A DNA stretch of 29,513 bases from JBCCOW01 sp038749105 (GTDB lineage: Bacteria > Planctomycetota > Phycisphaerae > Phycisphaerales > Phycisphaeraceae): positions 1 to 29,513 of the forward strand of contig JBCDIM010000046.1 in assembly GCA_038749105.1 (NCBI GenBank), given 5' to 3'. The notes under the pieces are model-generated. The model did no database searches. It was not told the DNA's origin and saw only the letters and a program-made list of their open reading frames with translations. The stretch's first letter is position 1. Each line of letters opens with the position of its first letter. A program made the position numbers and the translations under genes. Shown piece after piece: positions 15,469 through 22,967 of the stretch.

Positions 15469-17951
15469 GCGAGCTGAGCATCCCCGAACTCGCGGAGAAG
15501 CACGAGAGCCAATGGGCCAAGGGCTATCGCGCCTTCCCCGAACTGATCAACAAGCTCGGGCTCAAGACCGGCGTAGAGGTGGGCGTCGCGTTTGGCGGCC
15601 ATTCCGCGGCCATCCTGAAACTAACTGCGATCAGTCGCCTGACCGGTGTCGATGCCTACACCCACCGCCCCGGCTACGACGATCCGATGAACCTGCCCCA
15701 GCCGGCGTTCGATGAGCTGCACCAGTTCGCCACTGGGCGGCTCAAGACCTTCGGGAACCGCTTCAACCTCCTGCGGCAGGACGCGGTCCAGGCCGCTCGC
15801 CAGTTTGTCGACGCCCCGCTGGACGATGCCGCCGGTCACGCCCCGCCAACGGGTGAGGATGCGCCGCTCGATTTTGTCTATCTCGACGCGGATCACAGCG
15901 AGGCCGGGCTCCGGCGCGAACTCGCCGCTTGGTTCCCCAAGATCCGCACCGGCGGCATCCTCGCCGGACACGACTACGGCCACCGCGACTTCCCCGGCGT
16001 CCAACGCGCCGTCGACCCCTTCGTCGGCCGCCTCGGGCTCACGGCCCAACGCGGGCCGCTCGGCCTCTGGTGGATCGTCAAGCCCCCCTGCCCCGTCACC
16101 TACTTCATCCCCTGCTTCAACGCCGCAGCCTGGATCGACATGTCCGTCCAGAGCATCCTCGAGGGCAACGCCCGACCCAACGATCAGCTGATCCTCGTTA
16201 ACGACGGCTCCGAAGACGACACCGCCAAACGCATCAACAACTGGGCCAAGGAAGACAACCGCATCCGGGCTATTCATCACCCGGTGAACCGTGGCGGTGC
16301 CGCCGCCCGGAACACCGCGGTCCGCTCCGCCAAGCACCAGTTGGTGCTCTGCCTGGATGCCGACAACGTCCTGCCCTCCGGCACCGCCGACAAGCTTCTG
16401 CGGCGCTTCGCCCACACGGACGACGACGCTGTGACGGTCGCCGAACTCCGCTTCTTCAAGACCAACGCCAAGCCCGGCCAGACCACCCATTCCGTGGTCT
16501 ACCCCCAAATCAATACAGACCCCGATGACCCCGCGGCCACCCTTCAGGATTATCTCAACGGCGGATACATCCCCGGGGATAGCGGCACGGTCCTCTTTAC
16601 CAAGCAGGGCTGGACCCGTGCCGGGGGCTACCCGGAACATGCCGGTGCACTCGACGCATGGGGCTTCGGGCTCCGGCTCACCCTTGCCGGGTCTCGCATC
16701 GCCATCGCTCACAACTCTTGCTATCACCATCGCTACTCCCACGAGTCGTACTGGACCCGGGATCACAAGGCAGGCAAGCTCCCACCCCTCGCCGCCGACC
16801 TCCTGACTCCCACGCTCCACCGCTTGGTGCCCGAGGACCAACGCTATATCCAGTCGACCAAGGGTCGAAACGGCTGGTACGGCTCCTCGCCGCCGCGCCC
16901 GCTCCGGCTCCGGCACAGGCCGCCCGCGCCCGCCAGGAGTCTGGCCCACTTCTTCTTCCGACGGAAGCTCGTCGACCACCTGGGCCTTGTCCCCGCCGCC
17001 GCCGACACGCGACGCCTACGCCTGGTCCTCGGCTTGCCCGGCACCAAGCTGCCCGCCATCTTCAACGCTCTGGCCCACACCGGCACCGACATGCGGGCCT
17101 ATCTCGAGCCGCTCAGCCAGCTCCCGCATACCCCGCCGCTCTCTAGCCACAGCGACACCAACGCTGCGCCCTTCGCCGACGAACTCCCGAATAATCACCC
17201 CCTCGCTTTCACATACCGCGCTCTCGCTGCAGACCACGAGGCCCGCCTGAGCGACGCCGGCCTGACCCGAAACGACAGCCCCGCCAAGGTCGTCCTCGTC
17301 GGCGAGACCCACGCCTTGCTCGCTACACCCGCCCTGCTCGCTACCACCAAGGCCCCGGTCATCCTCGTCAACCACGACCCGATCCGCGTCGCAGACACCA
17401 TCATTCAGGCCGACGGCCCCGATTCCACCATCCTCCGTGGCGAGGCCATCCACACCCGCAGCCCGGAGTTCCTCGCCGCCGTCCTCGATCCTCAACGGCA
17501 CGAAGACACCGCCCGTGTCCAGGCCGAGATCGACTCGCTTAAAGACACTCGGCTGCGGCGTATCGCTGACCTCGCACTCACGACAGCCCTGATCGGCCAC
17601 CTCTTCGAACGCTGCCAACGGCTCTTCCCCAACGTCGCACTGATTTCACAAGACCAGCTCGCTGCCCAACCGGAAGATGTGTTACCGCGCCTCGCCGCTA
17701 CGCTCGGCCTGCCGTGGGACAACACCGCCAAGCAACACCTGCAAGAAGCTTCCGGGGCTGACCAGGACGCCAACGCCGGCAGCCTGGACACGCTCCACCG
17801 CCTAACCCATAACCCGAGCAGCCCGCAGCTGCAAGTGCTCACCGAGAGCGAAACCAAAACCGCCCTGGGCTTCCTCGAGCGGTGCGGCCTCACCGAAACG
17901 ACAACGACCCAACCGACCGACGCTCGGCCGCCGCTTCAGAAAGCTGGCTAA
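15465..17951 (+). CDS. Three-domain protein: methyltransferase, GT2 glycosyltransferase, sulfotransferase-like
   Basis: An 828-residue cytoplasmic protein, probably glycan-modifying. Residues 1-205 look like a class I methyltransferase of the Methyltransf_24 type (TGVEVGVAFGGHSAAIL, LDFVYLDADHSEAGLRREL, GGILAGHDYGHRDFPGVQRA). Residues 209-480 are a GT2 glycosyltransferase: CPVTYFIPCFNAAAWI, ILVNDGSEDDT, RGGAAARNTA and the nucleotide-sugar motif Asp298-Ala-Asp300. Residues about 515-800 resemble sulfotransferases: LVLGLPGTKLPAIFNAL (P-loop-like, from Gly523) and ILVNHDPIRVADTI in place of the 3'-phosphate loop. The C-terminal PNVALISQDQLAAQPEDVLPRLAATLGLPW is typical of that fold. The phosphate loop lacks the usual Arg-Ser-Gly-Thr, so sulfotransfer activity is uncertain. 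The ATG at 15465 overlaps the Wzt stop. The pairing suggests chain extension and modification by one polypeptide. Confidence 0.83.
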   Translation: MSELSIPELAEKHESQWAKGYRAFPELINKLGLKTGVEVGVAFGGHSAAILKLTAISRLTGVDAYTHRPGYDDPMNLPQPAFDELHQFATGRLKTFGNRFNLLRQDAVQAARQFVDAPLDDAAGHAPPTGEDAPLDFVYLDADHSEAGLRRELAAWFPKIRTGGILAGHDYGHRDFPGVQRAVDPFVGRLGLTAQRGPLGLWWIVKPPCPVTYFIPCFNAAAWIDMSVQSILEGNARPNDQLILVNDGSEDDTAKRINNWAKEDNRIRAIHHPVNRGGAAARNTAVRSAKHQLVLCLDADNVLPSGTADKLLRRFAHTDDDAVTVAELRFFKTNAKPGQTTHSVVYPQINTDPDDPAATLQDYLNGGYIPGDSGTVLFTKQGWTRAGGYPEHAGALDAWGFGLRLTLAGSRIAIAHNSCYHHRYSHESYWTRDHKAGKLPPLAADLLTPTLHRLVPEDQRYIQSTKGRNGWYGSSPPRPLRLRHRPPAPARSLAHFFFRRKLVDHLGLVPAAADTRRLRLVLGLPGTKLPAIFNALAHTGTDMRAYLEPLSQLPHTPPLSSHSDTNAAPFADELPNNHPLAFTYRALAADHEARLSDAGLTRNDSPAKVVLVGETHALLATPALLATTKAPVILVNHDPIRVADTIIQADGPDSTILRGEAIHTRSPEFLAAVLDPQRHEDTARVQAEIDSLKDTRLRRIADLALTTALIGHLFERCQRLFPNVALISQDQLAAQPEDVLPRLAATLGLPWDNTAKQHLQEASGADQDANAGSLDTLHRLTHNPSSPQLQVLTESETKTALGFLERCGLTETTTTQPTDARPPLQKAG

Positions 17952-17984
17952 CGCCACACCGTCTAGCGTCTTGCCGATTACGCC

Positions 17985-18548
17985 ATGCCTTCCGCCTTTC
18001 TTCAACATATCCGACGTCTAACGACACCCGACCCGCTCCGCGGTGCGCGCCGACGCTACATCCCCATGCGGTTTGGCCTCGCGCCCACCGCATTAGTGAC
18101 CCAGCCCGGCGGGCTCACCCTCGCCGATGACGCCCTGATCTCCGAGTTTGCCGTCATCCAGAACAACCGCGGCCCCGTCACCGTCGGCCCCCGCTCACAG
18201 ATCAACTACCACTGTGTCCTGCTCACCGGCGAGCCCATCCGCATCGGGGCCGACTGCCTCATCGGGCCCGGCTGCGTCCTCGCCTCCGGCAACCACGACC
18301 ACACGCAGCTCGACCGCCCTATGCGCGATGCCCCCGGCATCCACCAGGGCCCCATCACGCTCGAAGACGACGTCTGGATCGGCGCCAACTGCACCCTCAC
18401 CACCGGCGTCACCCTCGGGACCGGCTGCGTCGTCGCCGCCAACTCCTGCGTCACCCAGGACGTCCCCCCCTTCGCCATCGTCGGCGGCGTCCCCGCCAAG
18501 CCCATCGGGCACCGCAAGCAACAAGAGTCGAAGCGTGCCGCCGCGTAG
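17985..18548 (+). CDS. Left-handed beta-helix O-acetyltransferase (hexapeptide family)
   Basis: A 187-residue acyltransferase predicted to transfer acetyl from acetyl-CoA to a sugar hydroxyl, working as a trimer in the cytoplasm. Hexapeptide-repeat turns are visible through residues 45-165 (LISEFAVIQ, VTVGPRSQI, IRIGADCLIGPGCVLASG, ITLEDDVWIGANCTLTTGVTLGTGCVVAANSCV). The loop GNHDH with His104 holds the expected catalytic histidine. The ending VPPFAIVGGVPAKPIGHR is diagnostic for the WcaF/maltose acetyltransferase branch. About 35 residues precede the helix. It lies 33 bases after the three-domain gene, with no Shine-Dalgarno, and 56 bases before the methyltransferase gene. The position implies O-acetylation of the exported glycan. 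Confidence 0.92.
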   Translation: MPSAFLQHIRRLTTPDPLRGARRRYIPMRFGLAPTALVTQPGGLTLADDALISEFAVIQNNRGPVTVGPRSQINYHCVLLTGEPIRIGADCLIGPGCVLASGNHDHTQLDRPMRDAPGIHQGPITLEDDVWIGANCTLTTGVTLGTGCVVAANSCVTQDVPPFAIVGGVPAKPIGHRKQQESKRAAA

Positions 18549-18604
18549 CCCGCCCGCAATTCCGTCTTCGCAATTCCAGCTTCCAACTCCTGACTTCCAT
18601 CACC

Positions 18605-19336
18605 ATGTCTCAACCCTTCGGACACACCAACGAACAGCCCCGGCACGACTGGGTCCGAGAGCGCCTAGCCGAGCTCGACGCCGGTGCCCGCCTCCTCGAC
18701 GCCGGCGCCGGCACCCAGCGCTACCGCCCCGACTGCCAGCACCTCGAATACACCGCCCAAGACTTCTGCGGCTACGACGGCCAGGGCGACGGCACCGGCA
18801 ACCAGACCGGGTCCCGCTGGTCCTACGACGGCATCGACCTCCGCTGCGATATCGCCGACATCCCCCAGCCCGACGCCAGCTACGACGCCCTGCTCTGCAC
18901 CGAGGTCTTCGAGCACATCCCCCACCCCCTCGACGCCCTCCGCGAGTTCGCCCGACTCCTCAAGCCCCACGGCACCCTCCTGCTCACCACCCCCTTCACC
19001 TCCGCCACCCACTACGCCCCCTACTACTTCTACTCCGGCTTCAGCCGGTACTTCTTCGAGAAGCACCTCCCCGAAGCCGGCTTCCGCATCACCCAGATCC
19101 AGCCCAACGGCGGGTACTTCCACTTCCTCGAACAAGAGCTCCAGCGAGCCCCCAGCGTCGCCACCAAATACGCCGACCGCCCGCCGTCCTGGTTCCAACG
19201 CCAAACACTCAAGTTGGCCGAGCGCGTCTGCCGCCGCCTCGCCCAACGCGACCGCGGCAGCAGTGAGTTCCTCACCTTCGGCCTCCACATCCAGGCCACC
19301 CGGCTCACGACCCCCGTCACCCAGGCCGCCGCGTAA
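18605..19336 (+). CDS. Class I SAM-dependent methyltransferase
   Basis: A 243-residue methyltransferase. Motif I is RLLDAGAGTQRYRP (about residues 28-41). The acidic AdoMet-binding turn and later YDALLCTEVFEHIPHPLDALREFARLLKPHGTLLLTTPF match the Methyltransf_11 pattern. The tail (FYSGFSRYFFEKHLPEAGFRITQIQPNGGYF) resembles methyltransferases in surface-glycan clusters. It probably methylates a sugar of the nascent glycan, or possibly its chain end. The upstream 56 bases contain CGCAATTCC twice (18555-18563 and 18569-18577) in a pyrimidine-rich stretch, without a Shine-Dalgarno. The next gene follows after 17 bases. The acceptor cannot be told from sequence. Confidence 0.9.
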   Translation: MSQPFGHTNEQPRHDWVRERLAELDAGARLLDAGAGTQRYRPDCQHLEYTAQDFCGYDGQGDGTGNQTGSRWSYDGIDLRCDIADIPQPDASYDALLCTEVFEHIPHPLDALREFARLLKPHGTLLLTTPFTSATHYAPYYFYSGFSRYFFEKHLPEAGFRITQIQPNGGYFHFLEQELQRAPSVATKYADRPPSWFQRQTLKLAERVCRRLAQRDRGSSEFLTFGLHIQATRLTTPVTQAAA

Positions 19337-19353
19337 ACCCCCCCCTCCCAGCC

Positions 19354-20553
19354 ATGCGCATCCTCTACGTCGCCAAGGCCCACGACTACGGCCACGCCTC
19401 ACGCGGCCCGAGCTATGACCAGCAGAACTTCGCCGACGCCCTGAACCATCTCGGGCATCAGCTCATCCCCTTCGACTACCCCACCCTGGCCCAGCAGCTC
19501 CCGCCCCGCAAACTCAACCGCCAGCTCGTCGAGCTCGCCGAAGCCGAGCAGCCCGACCTGCTGTTCGGCGTGGTCCGCGGCGGCCTGCTCAAGCCCAGCT
19601 CGATCAAGGCCGTCTCCGCCCTCGGCGTCCCCACCGTGAACTGGTTCTGCGACGACCACTGGCAGTTCGACACCGAGACCCGCCGGTGGGCCCCCGCGTT
19701 CGACTTTGTCGTCACCACCGCCCGCTCCGCCCTGCCCCGCTACGCCCGCGCCGGCTGGGGGCACGTCGTCCTCTCCCAATGGGCCGCCAACCCCCGCCTC
19801 TACCCCCCACCCACACCCCGAAGCCCCCGAAGCCCACGGTCTGAGACCGTGGGCCCGTCCGCCGACAACCACGACTACGACCACGACATCACCTTCGTCG
19901 GACAGGCTTACGGCCAACGCCCCGCCTTCATCCAGGCCCTCCGCGATGCCGGCCTCAACGTCGCCACCTTCGGCAAGGGGTGGGACCACGGCCCGATCGA
20001 CCACGACCACATGGTCCGCGTCTTCCAACGATCCCGCATCAACCTCAACTTCGCCGACGCCTCCCACCCCGGGCACGCCCCGGCCGACCGCCTCCGACTC
20101 CACCCCGTCACCCGCAAGCTCACCCAAAACCTCCCCGGCGGCTGGCGGCTGGACCGCGCTCTGCTCAGTCATGCAACCCGCCAGCGGGCAAGGCTGCCCA
20201 TCCCCCGCCAGATCAAGGGCCGTGTCTTTGAGGTGCCCGCCGCCGGCGGCTTCCTCTTAACGCAACCGGCCGAAGACCTCGCCGACTACCTCACCCCCGG
20301 CAAGGAGCTGTCGCTCTTCGACACCCCCGAGCAGCTCGTCGCCAAGTGCCGCTTCTACCTCGAACACAGCGACCAGAGACAGGCGATCGCCGCGGCCGGC
20401 CACCGCCGCGTCCTCGCCGAACACACCTGGGCCCACCGCTTCAACGCCCTGTTCACGAAGCTCAGCCTGCCCACCTGCACCCTGACTTCAGCGCTGACGA
20501 CGCCCCGAAACACCCCAGTCGCCGACCGTGGCCCCGCCCCGCAACCGACCTGA
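19354..20553 (+). CDS. CgeB-like glycosyltransferase
   Basis: A 399-residue protein of the CgeB/DUF3880-type glycosyltransferase group. It starts MRILYVAKAHDYGHASRGPS, with LLFGVVRGGLLKPSSIKAV and TVNWFCDDHWQFDTETRRW in the N-terminal half. ITFVGQAYGQRPAFIQAL, FQRSRINLNFAD, GRVFEVPAAGGFLLTQPAEDLADYL and the terminal ECRFYLEH-like helix (KCRFYLEHSDQRQAIAAAG) belong to the sugar-nucleotide half. Residues about 150-176 (PPPTPRSPRSPRSETVGPSAD) are a low-complexity linker. Their DNA contains a perfect 11-base-arm palindrome at 19832-19854, probably an insertion tolerated in frame. The C-terminal 25 residues are also low complexity. The gene overlaps the next start by one base (TGATG). Donor and acceptor are unknown. 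Confidence 0.84.
   Translation: MRILYVAKAHDYGHASRGPSYDQQNFADALNHLGHQLIPFDYPTLAQQLPPRKLNRQLVELAEAEQPDLLFGVVRGGLLKPSSIKAVSALGVPTVNWFCDDHWQFDTETRRWAPAFDFVVTTARSALPRYARAGWGHVVLSQWAANPRLYPPPTPRSPRSPRSETVGPSADNHDYDHDITFVGQAYGQRPAFIQALRDAGLNVATFGKGWDHGPIDHDHMVRVFQRSRINLNFADASHPGHAPADRLRLHPVTRKLTQNLPGGWRLDRALLSHATRQRARLPIPRQIKGRVFEVPAAGGFLLTQPAEDLADYLTPGKELSLFDTPEQLVAKCRFYLEHSDQRQAIAAAGHRRVLAEHTWAHRFNALFTKLSLPTCTLTSALTTPRNTPVADRGPAPQPT
19832..19854. repeat. Perfect palindrome inside the CgeB-like gene, REP-type insertion candidate
   Basis: GCCCACGGTCT, one central G, then AGACCGTGGGC: 11-base arms matching perfectly. It sits in frame in an unstructured linker, and a degenerate CCCCGAAG repeat (19816-19831) precedes it. 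Confidence 0.7.
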
Positions 20554-22838
20554 TGCCCGCCGACCACGACCAGCCCGTCACCTGGCTCCTGCCCGTCCGC
20601 AACGGGATGCCGTACCTCCCCGACGCGCTCGCGTCGATCGCTGCGCAGACCGACGCCCACCATACCGTCCTGGCCTACAACGACGGGTCCACCGACCATT
20701 CTGTCACCGAGCTCAACCGCTGGTTCAGCAGCGGCAAACTCGCCGGCCGGATCCTCAGCCACGAACCGGTCGGCCTCGGCCGCGCCCTCGCCCGACTCGT
20801 CGAAGCCGCCGACACGCCCTACGTCGCCCGCCTCGACGCCGACGACACCGCCCACCCCGAGCGCCTCGCCAAGCAGCGAGCCGCCGCCGCCCAACACCCC
20901 ACCGCCGCCGTGATCGGCACCCAGCACGCCCCGCTCGACGACCCCGAGGCCGGTCCGAGCCAACTCCCGCGAAGCGACGCCGACATCCGCTGGGCCCTGC
21001 GGTTCATGAATCCGATCGCGCACCCCAGCGTCCTGCTCCGCCGCGAGGCCGTCCTCGCCGTCGGCAACTACCGCGACCTCACCCCCGGCCAGGACTACGA
21101 CCTCTGGCTCCGCCTCGCCCAGCGCTTCCTCCTGCTGAACCTCCCCGAGCCCCTGCTGCTCTACCGCCGTCACGACGCCTCGATCACCGCCGCCCACAAC
21201 ACCCACGCCGACCAGCCCCGCGACCGCTTCGATCAACGCCGTCGGCAACACCTCGGCACGCTGCTGCCCAACACGCCGCCGGCCGAGGCCGAACGCCTCC
21301 TGCAAGCCGCCGAAGGGCGGACCCGCGCCTGCCCTGGCGACCCCCAACGCTTGCGGACCGCCGCCCAACAGGCCGCGCGAGCGATCGACCAGCCCGACGA
21401 CTTCTTCACCCGCTCCGCCCTCTTCCGGCATCAGCACCAGTCGCTCCGCCGCACTGCGTTCGGCAGCGTTTTGGGTCGGACACGCCGCGGATTGGATCAG
21501 CCGCCCTCGCACATCGTCCTCGCCAACCGACTGTTCCACCCGCACACCTTCGGCGGCCTCGAACGCGTCCTGCTCCACCTAACGCATCACCTCACCGAAC
21601 TCGGGCACACCGTCACCGTCCTCACCGAGCAGCAAGACCCGCAAGACGCGACGCTGGAGACCCTCCAGCCCGGGCTGCACATCTTCCGCCAGCCCAAGCT
21701 CGAACTCGGCCGGCTCTGGCGATTTGCCGACCGCCTCCGCTATCGCTGGTGGCTCGACGCGTTCCGGGCCATCGGCGTCACCCGTCAGCCGCACACCTCG
21801 GTCTGGGTGACGCAGCCCGACTCCGCCGCCGCCGCCTGCCGACTCGGGCTCGCCGACCGCACCCTCTACCGCCCGGTCTTCTGCTACGCCTCGCTCAACC
21901 GCGTCGCCGACGCCTACCCCGAGATGGCCCCGCTCCGCCGCACCCCCTTCGCGGTCAGGCTCGACCGCTTGGCCTACCAACGCGTCGGCACCCTCGTCGC
22001 CCAGTCCCAAAACCTCCTCGACCAGTACACGCATCATCTCGGCACCCGGTCCCGCCGGCACACCACCCGCGTCGTCCTCAACGGCGTTTCCCCACCCGCC
22101 CGACCCACCCCGCCCACTGCAACCCATAGCCGCCGGGCGACGCCCGGCCGGTCTGCCGCCCGCCACCGCTTCGGGTTCCCCGACTCCGCCCTCGTCCTCG
22201 GCTTCGTCGGACGACCTGGCGACCCCTGCAAGGACCTGCGCTTCCTCCTCGACGCCGTCGCCCAACTGCCCGAGCCCAGCCGACACCAGCTCCACCTGCT
22301 GCTGGTCGGCGGCGGGTCTGGCCTGGAAGACGCCCGCCACGCCGCCCACGCCCGCGGCCTCGACGCCCTCTGCCACTGGACCGGCAACCTCACTGATCCC
22401 GCACAGCTCGACACCGCTTATGCCGCGATGGACCTGCTCGCCTTCCCGTCCCGCTTCGAGACCTTCGGGAACGTCATCCTCGAAGCCGCGATCCGTGGCG
22501 TCCCCGCTATCGCCCGCCGACGCGACGCCTCCCCCGGCTCGTCGACGCCCCCCGTGTTCAACGCGAACGCCGAGCTCATCTCCGATAACTCGACCGGCTG
22601 GTGCGTAGACCCGCACGACCCGACGGACCTCGCCCGACAACTCGAACGCCTGATCGCCGACCGCACGCCGCTAGCCCCCGCAGGCCACGCCGCCCAAGAC
22701 CGAGCCCAACGCCTCACGTGGGACCGCGTCACACGGCAATACCTCGACGCCGCCGGCCTCTCGAGCCCTCAACCCACTTCCCAGTTCCGGCCCAGCCCCG
22801 TGGTCTCTGCCGCCTCACCACATGCTACGGCCGCCTGA
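20553..22838 (+). CDS. Bifunctional GT2-GT4 glycosyltransferase fusion
   Basis: A 761-residue protein with two glycosyltransferase modules. Residues 8-240 form a GT2 GT-A fold: VTWLLPVRNGMPYLPDALASI, LAYNDGSTDHS, and RLDADD with Asp95 and Asp97 binding nucleotide-sugar and metal. A helical connector spans about 240-315. Residues 320-745 are a GT4 GT-B fold: IVLANRLFHPHTFGGLERVL, VVLNGVSPP, LVLGFVGRPGDPCKDLRFLLDA, LLLVGGGSGL, and DLLAFPSRFETFGNVILEAAIRGVP containing the family E-x7-E motif. The GT4 acceptor/donor linker includes a palindrome (22132-22148). The ATG at 20553 overlaps the preceding TGA by one base. Fused transferases usually add consecutive sugars of a repeat unit; that is inference. 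Confidence 0.9.
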   Translation: MPADHDQPVTWLLPVRNGMPYLPDALASIAAQTDAHHTVLAYNDGSTDHSVTELNRWFSSGKLAGRILSHEPVGLGRALARLVEAADTPYVARLDADDTAHPERLAKQRAAAAQHPTAAVIGTQHAPLDDPEAGPSQLPRSDADIRWALRFMNPIAHPSVLLRREAVLAVGNYRDLTPGQDYDLWLRLAQRFLLLNLPEPLLLYRRHDASITAAHNTHADQPRDRFDQRRRQHLGTLLPNTPPAEAERLLQAAEGRTRACPGDPQRLRTAAQQAARAIDQPDDFFTRSALFRHQHQSLRRTAFGSVLGRTRRGLDQPPSHIVLANRLFHPHTFGGLERVLLHLTHHLTELGHTVTVLTEQQDPQDATLETLQPGLHIFRQPKLELGRLWRFADRLRYRWWLDAFRAIGVTRQPHTSVWVTQPDSAAAACRLGLADRTLYRPVFCYASLNRVADAYPEMAPLRRTPFAVRLDRLAYQRVGTLVAQSQNLLDQYTHHLGTRSRRHTTRVVLNGVSPPARPTPPTATHSRRATPGRSAARHRFGFPDSALVLGFVGRPGDPCKDLRFLLDAVAQLPEPSRHQLHLLLVGGGSGLEDARHAAHARGLDALCHWTGNLTDPAQLDTAYAAMDLLAFPSRFETFGNVILEAAIRGVPAIARRRDASPGSSTPPVFNANAELISDNSTGWCVDPHDPTDLARQLERLIADRTPLAPAGHAAQDRAQRLTWDRVTRQYLDAAGLSSPQPTSQFRPSPVVSAASPHATAA
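22132..22148. repeat. Short palindrome inside the GT2-GT4 gene
   Basis: GCCGGGCG, A, CGCCCGGC: eight-base perfect arms around one base. It falls in a Pro/Thr/Arg-rich stretch between VVLNGVSPP and the second Rossmann half of the GT4 domain, where inserts are common. Confidence 0.55.
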
Positions 22839-22847
22839 TCAGGGTAC

Positions 22848-22868
22848 GCCGGCGGCCCCACCGCCGGC
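22848..22868. repeat. GC-rich hairpin after the GT2-GT4 gene
   Basis: GCCGGCGG pairs with CCGCCGGC around CCCCA, starting ten bases after the stop codon. An A-run (22875-22881) follows instead of a T-run, so it is not a standard intrinsic terminator for the plus strand. It may stabilise the mRNA end or be a REP-like element. Confidence 0.5.
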
Positions 22869-22967
22869 CCCGTCAAAAAAATCCGTTTGTAACGCCTGTG
22901 CCGGTTAAGTGGCCCCCCGCGCCGCCCGATGCCTCTCTCAGCATCAGACCCGACCGGAGCCCAGGCC

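Noticed and set aside
18555..18577. CRISPR-like repeat
   Set aside because: Only two nine-base copies (CGCAATTCC) with a five-base gap; no array, spacers or cas genes.
22871..22890. Intrinsic terminator after the GT2-GT4 gene
   Set aside because: The hairpin at 22848-22868 is followed by an A-run, not a T-run, and the next gene is in the same direction.
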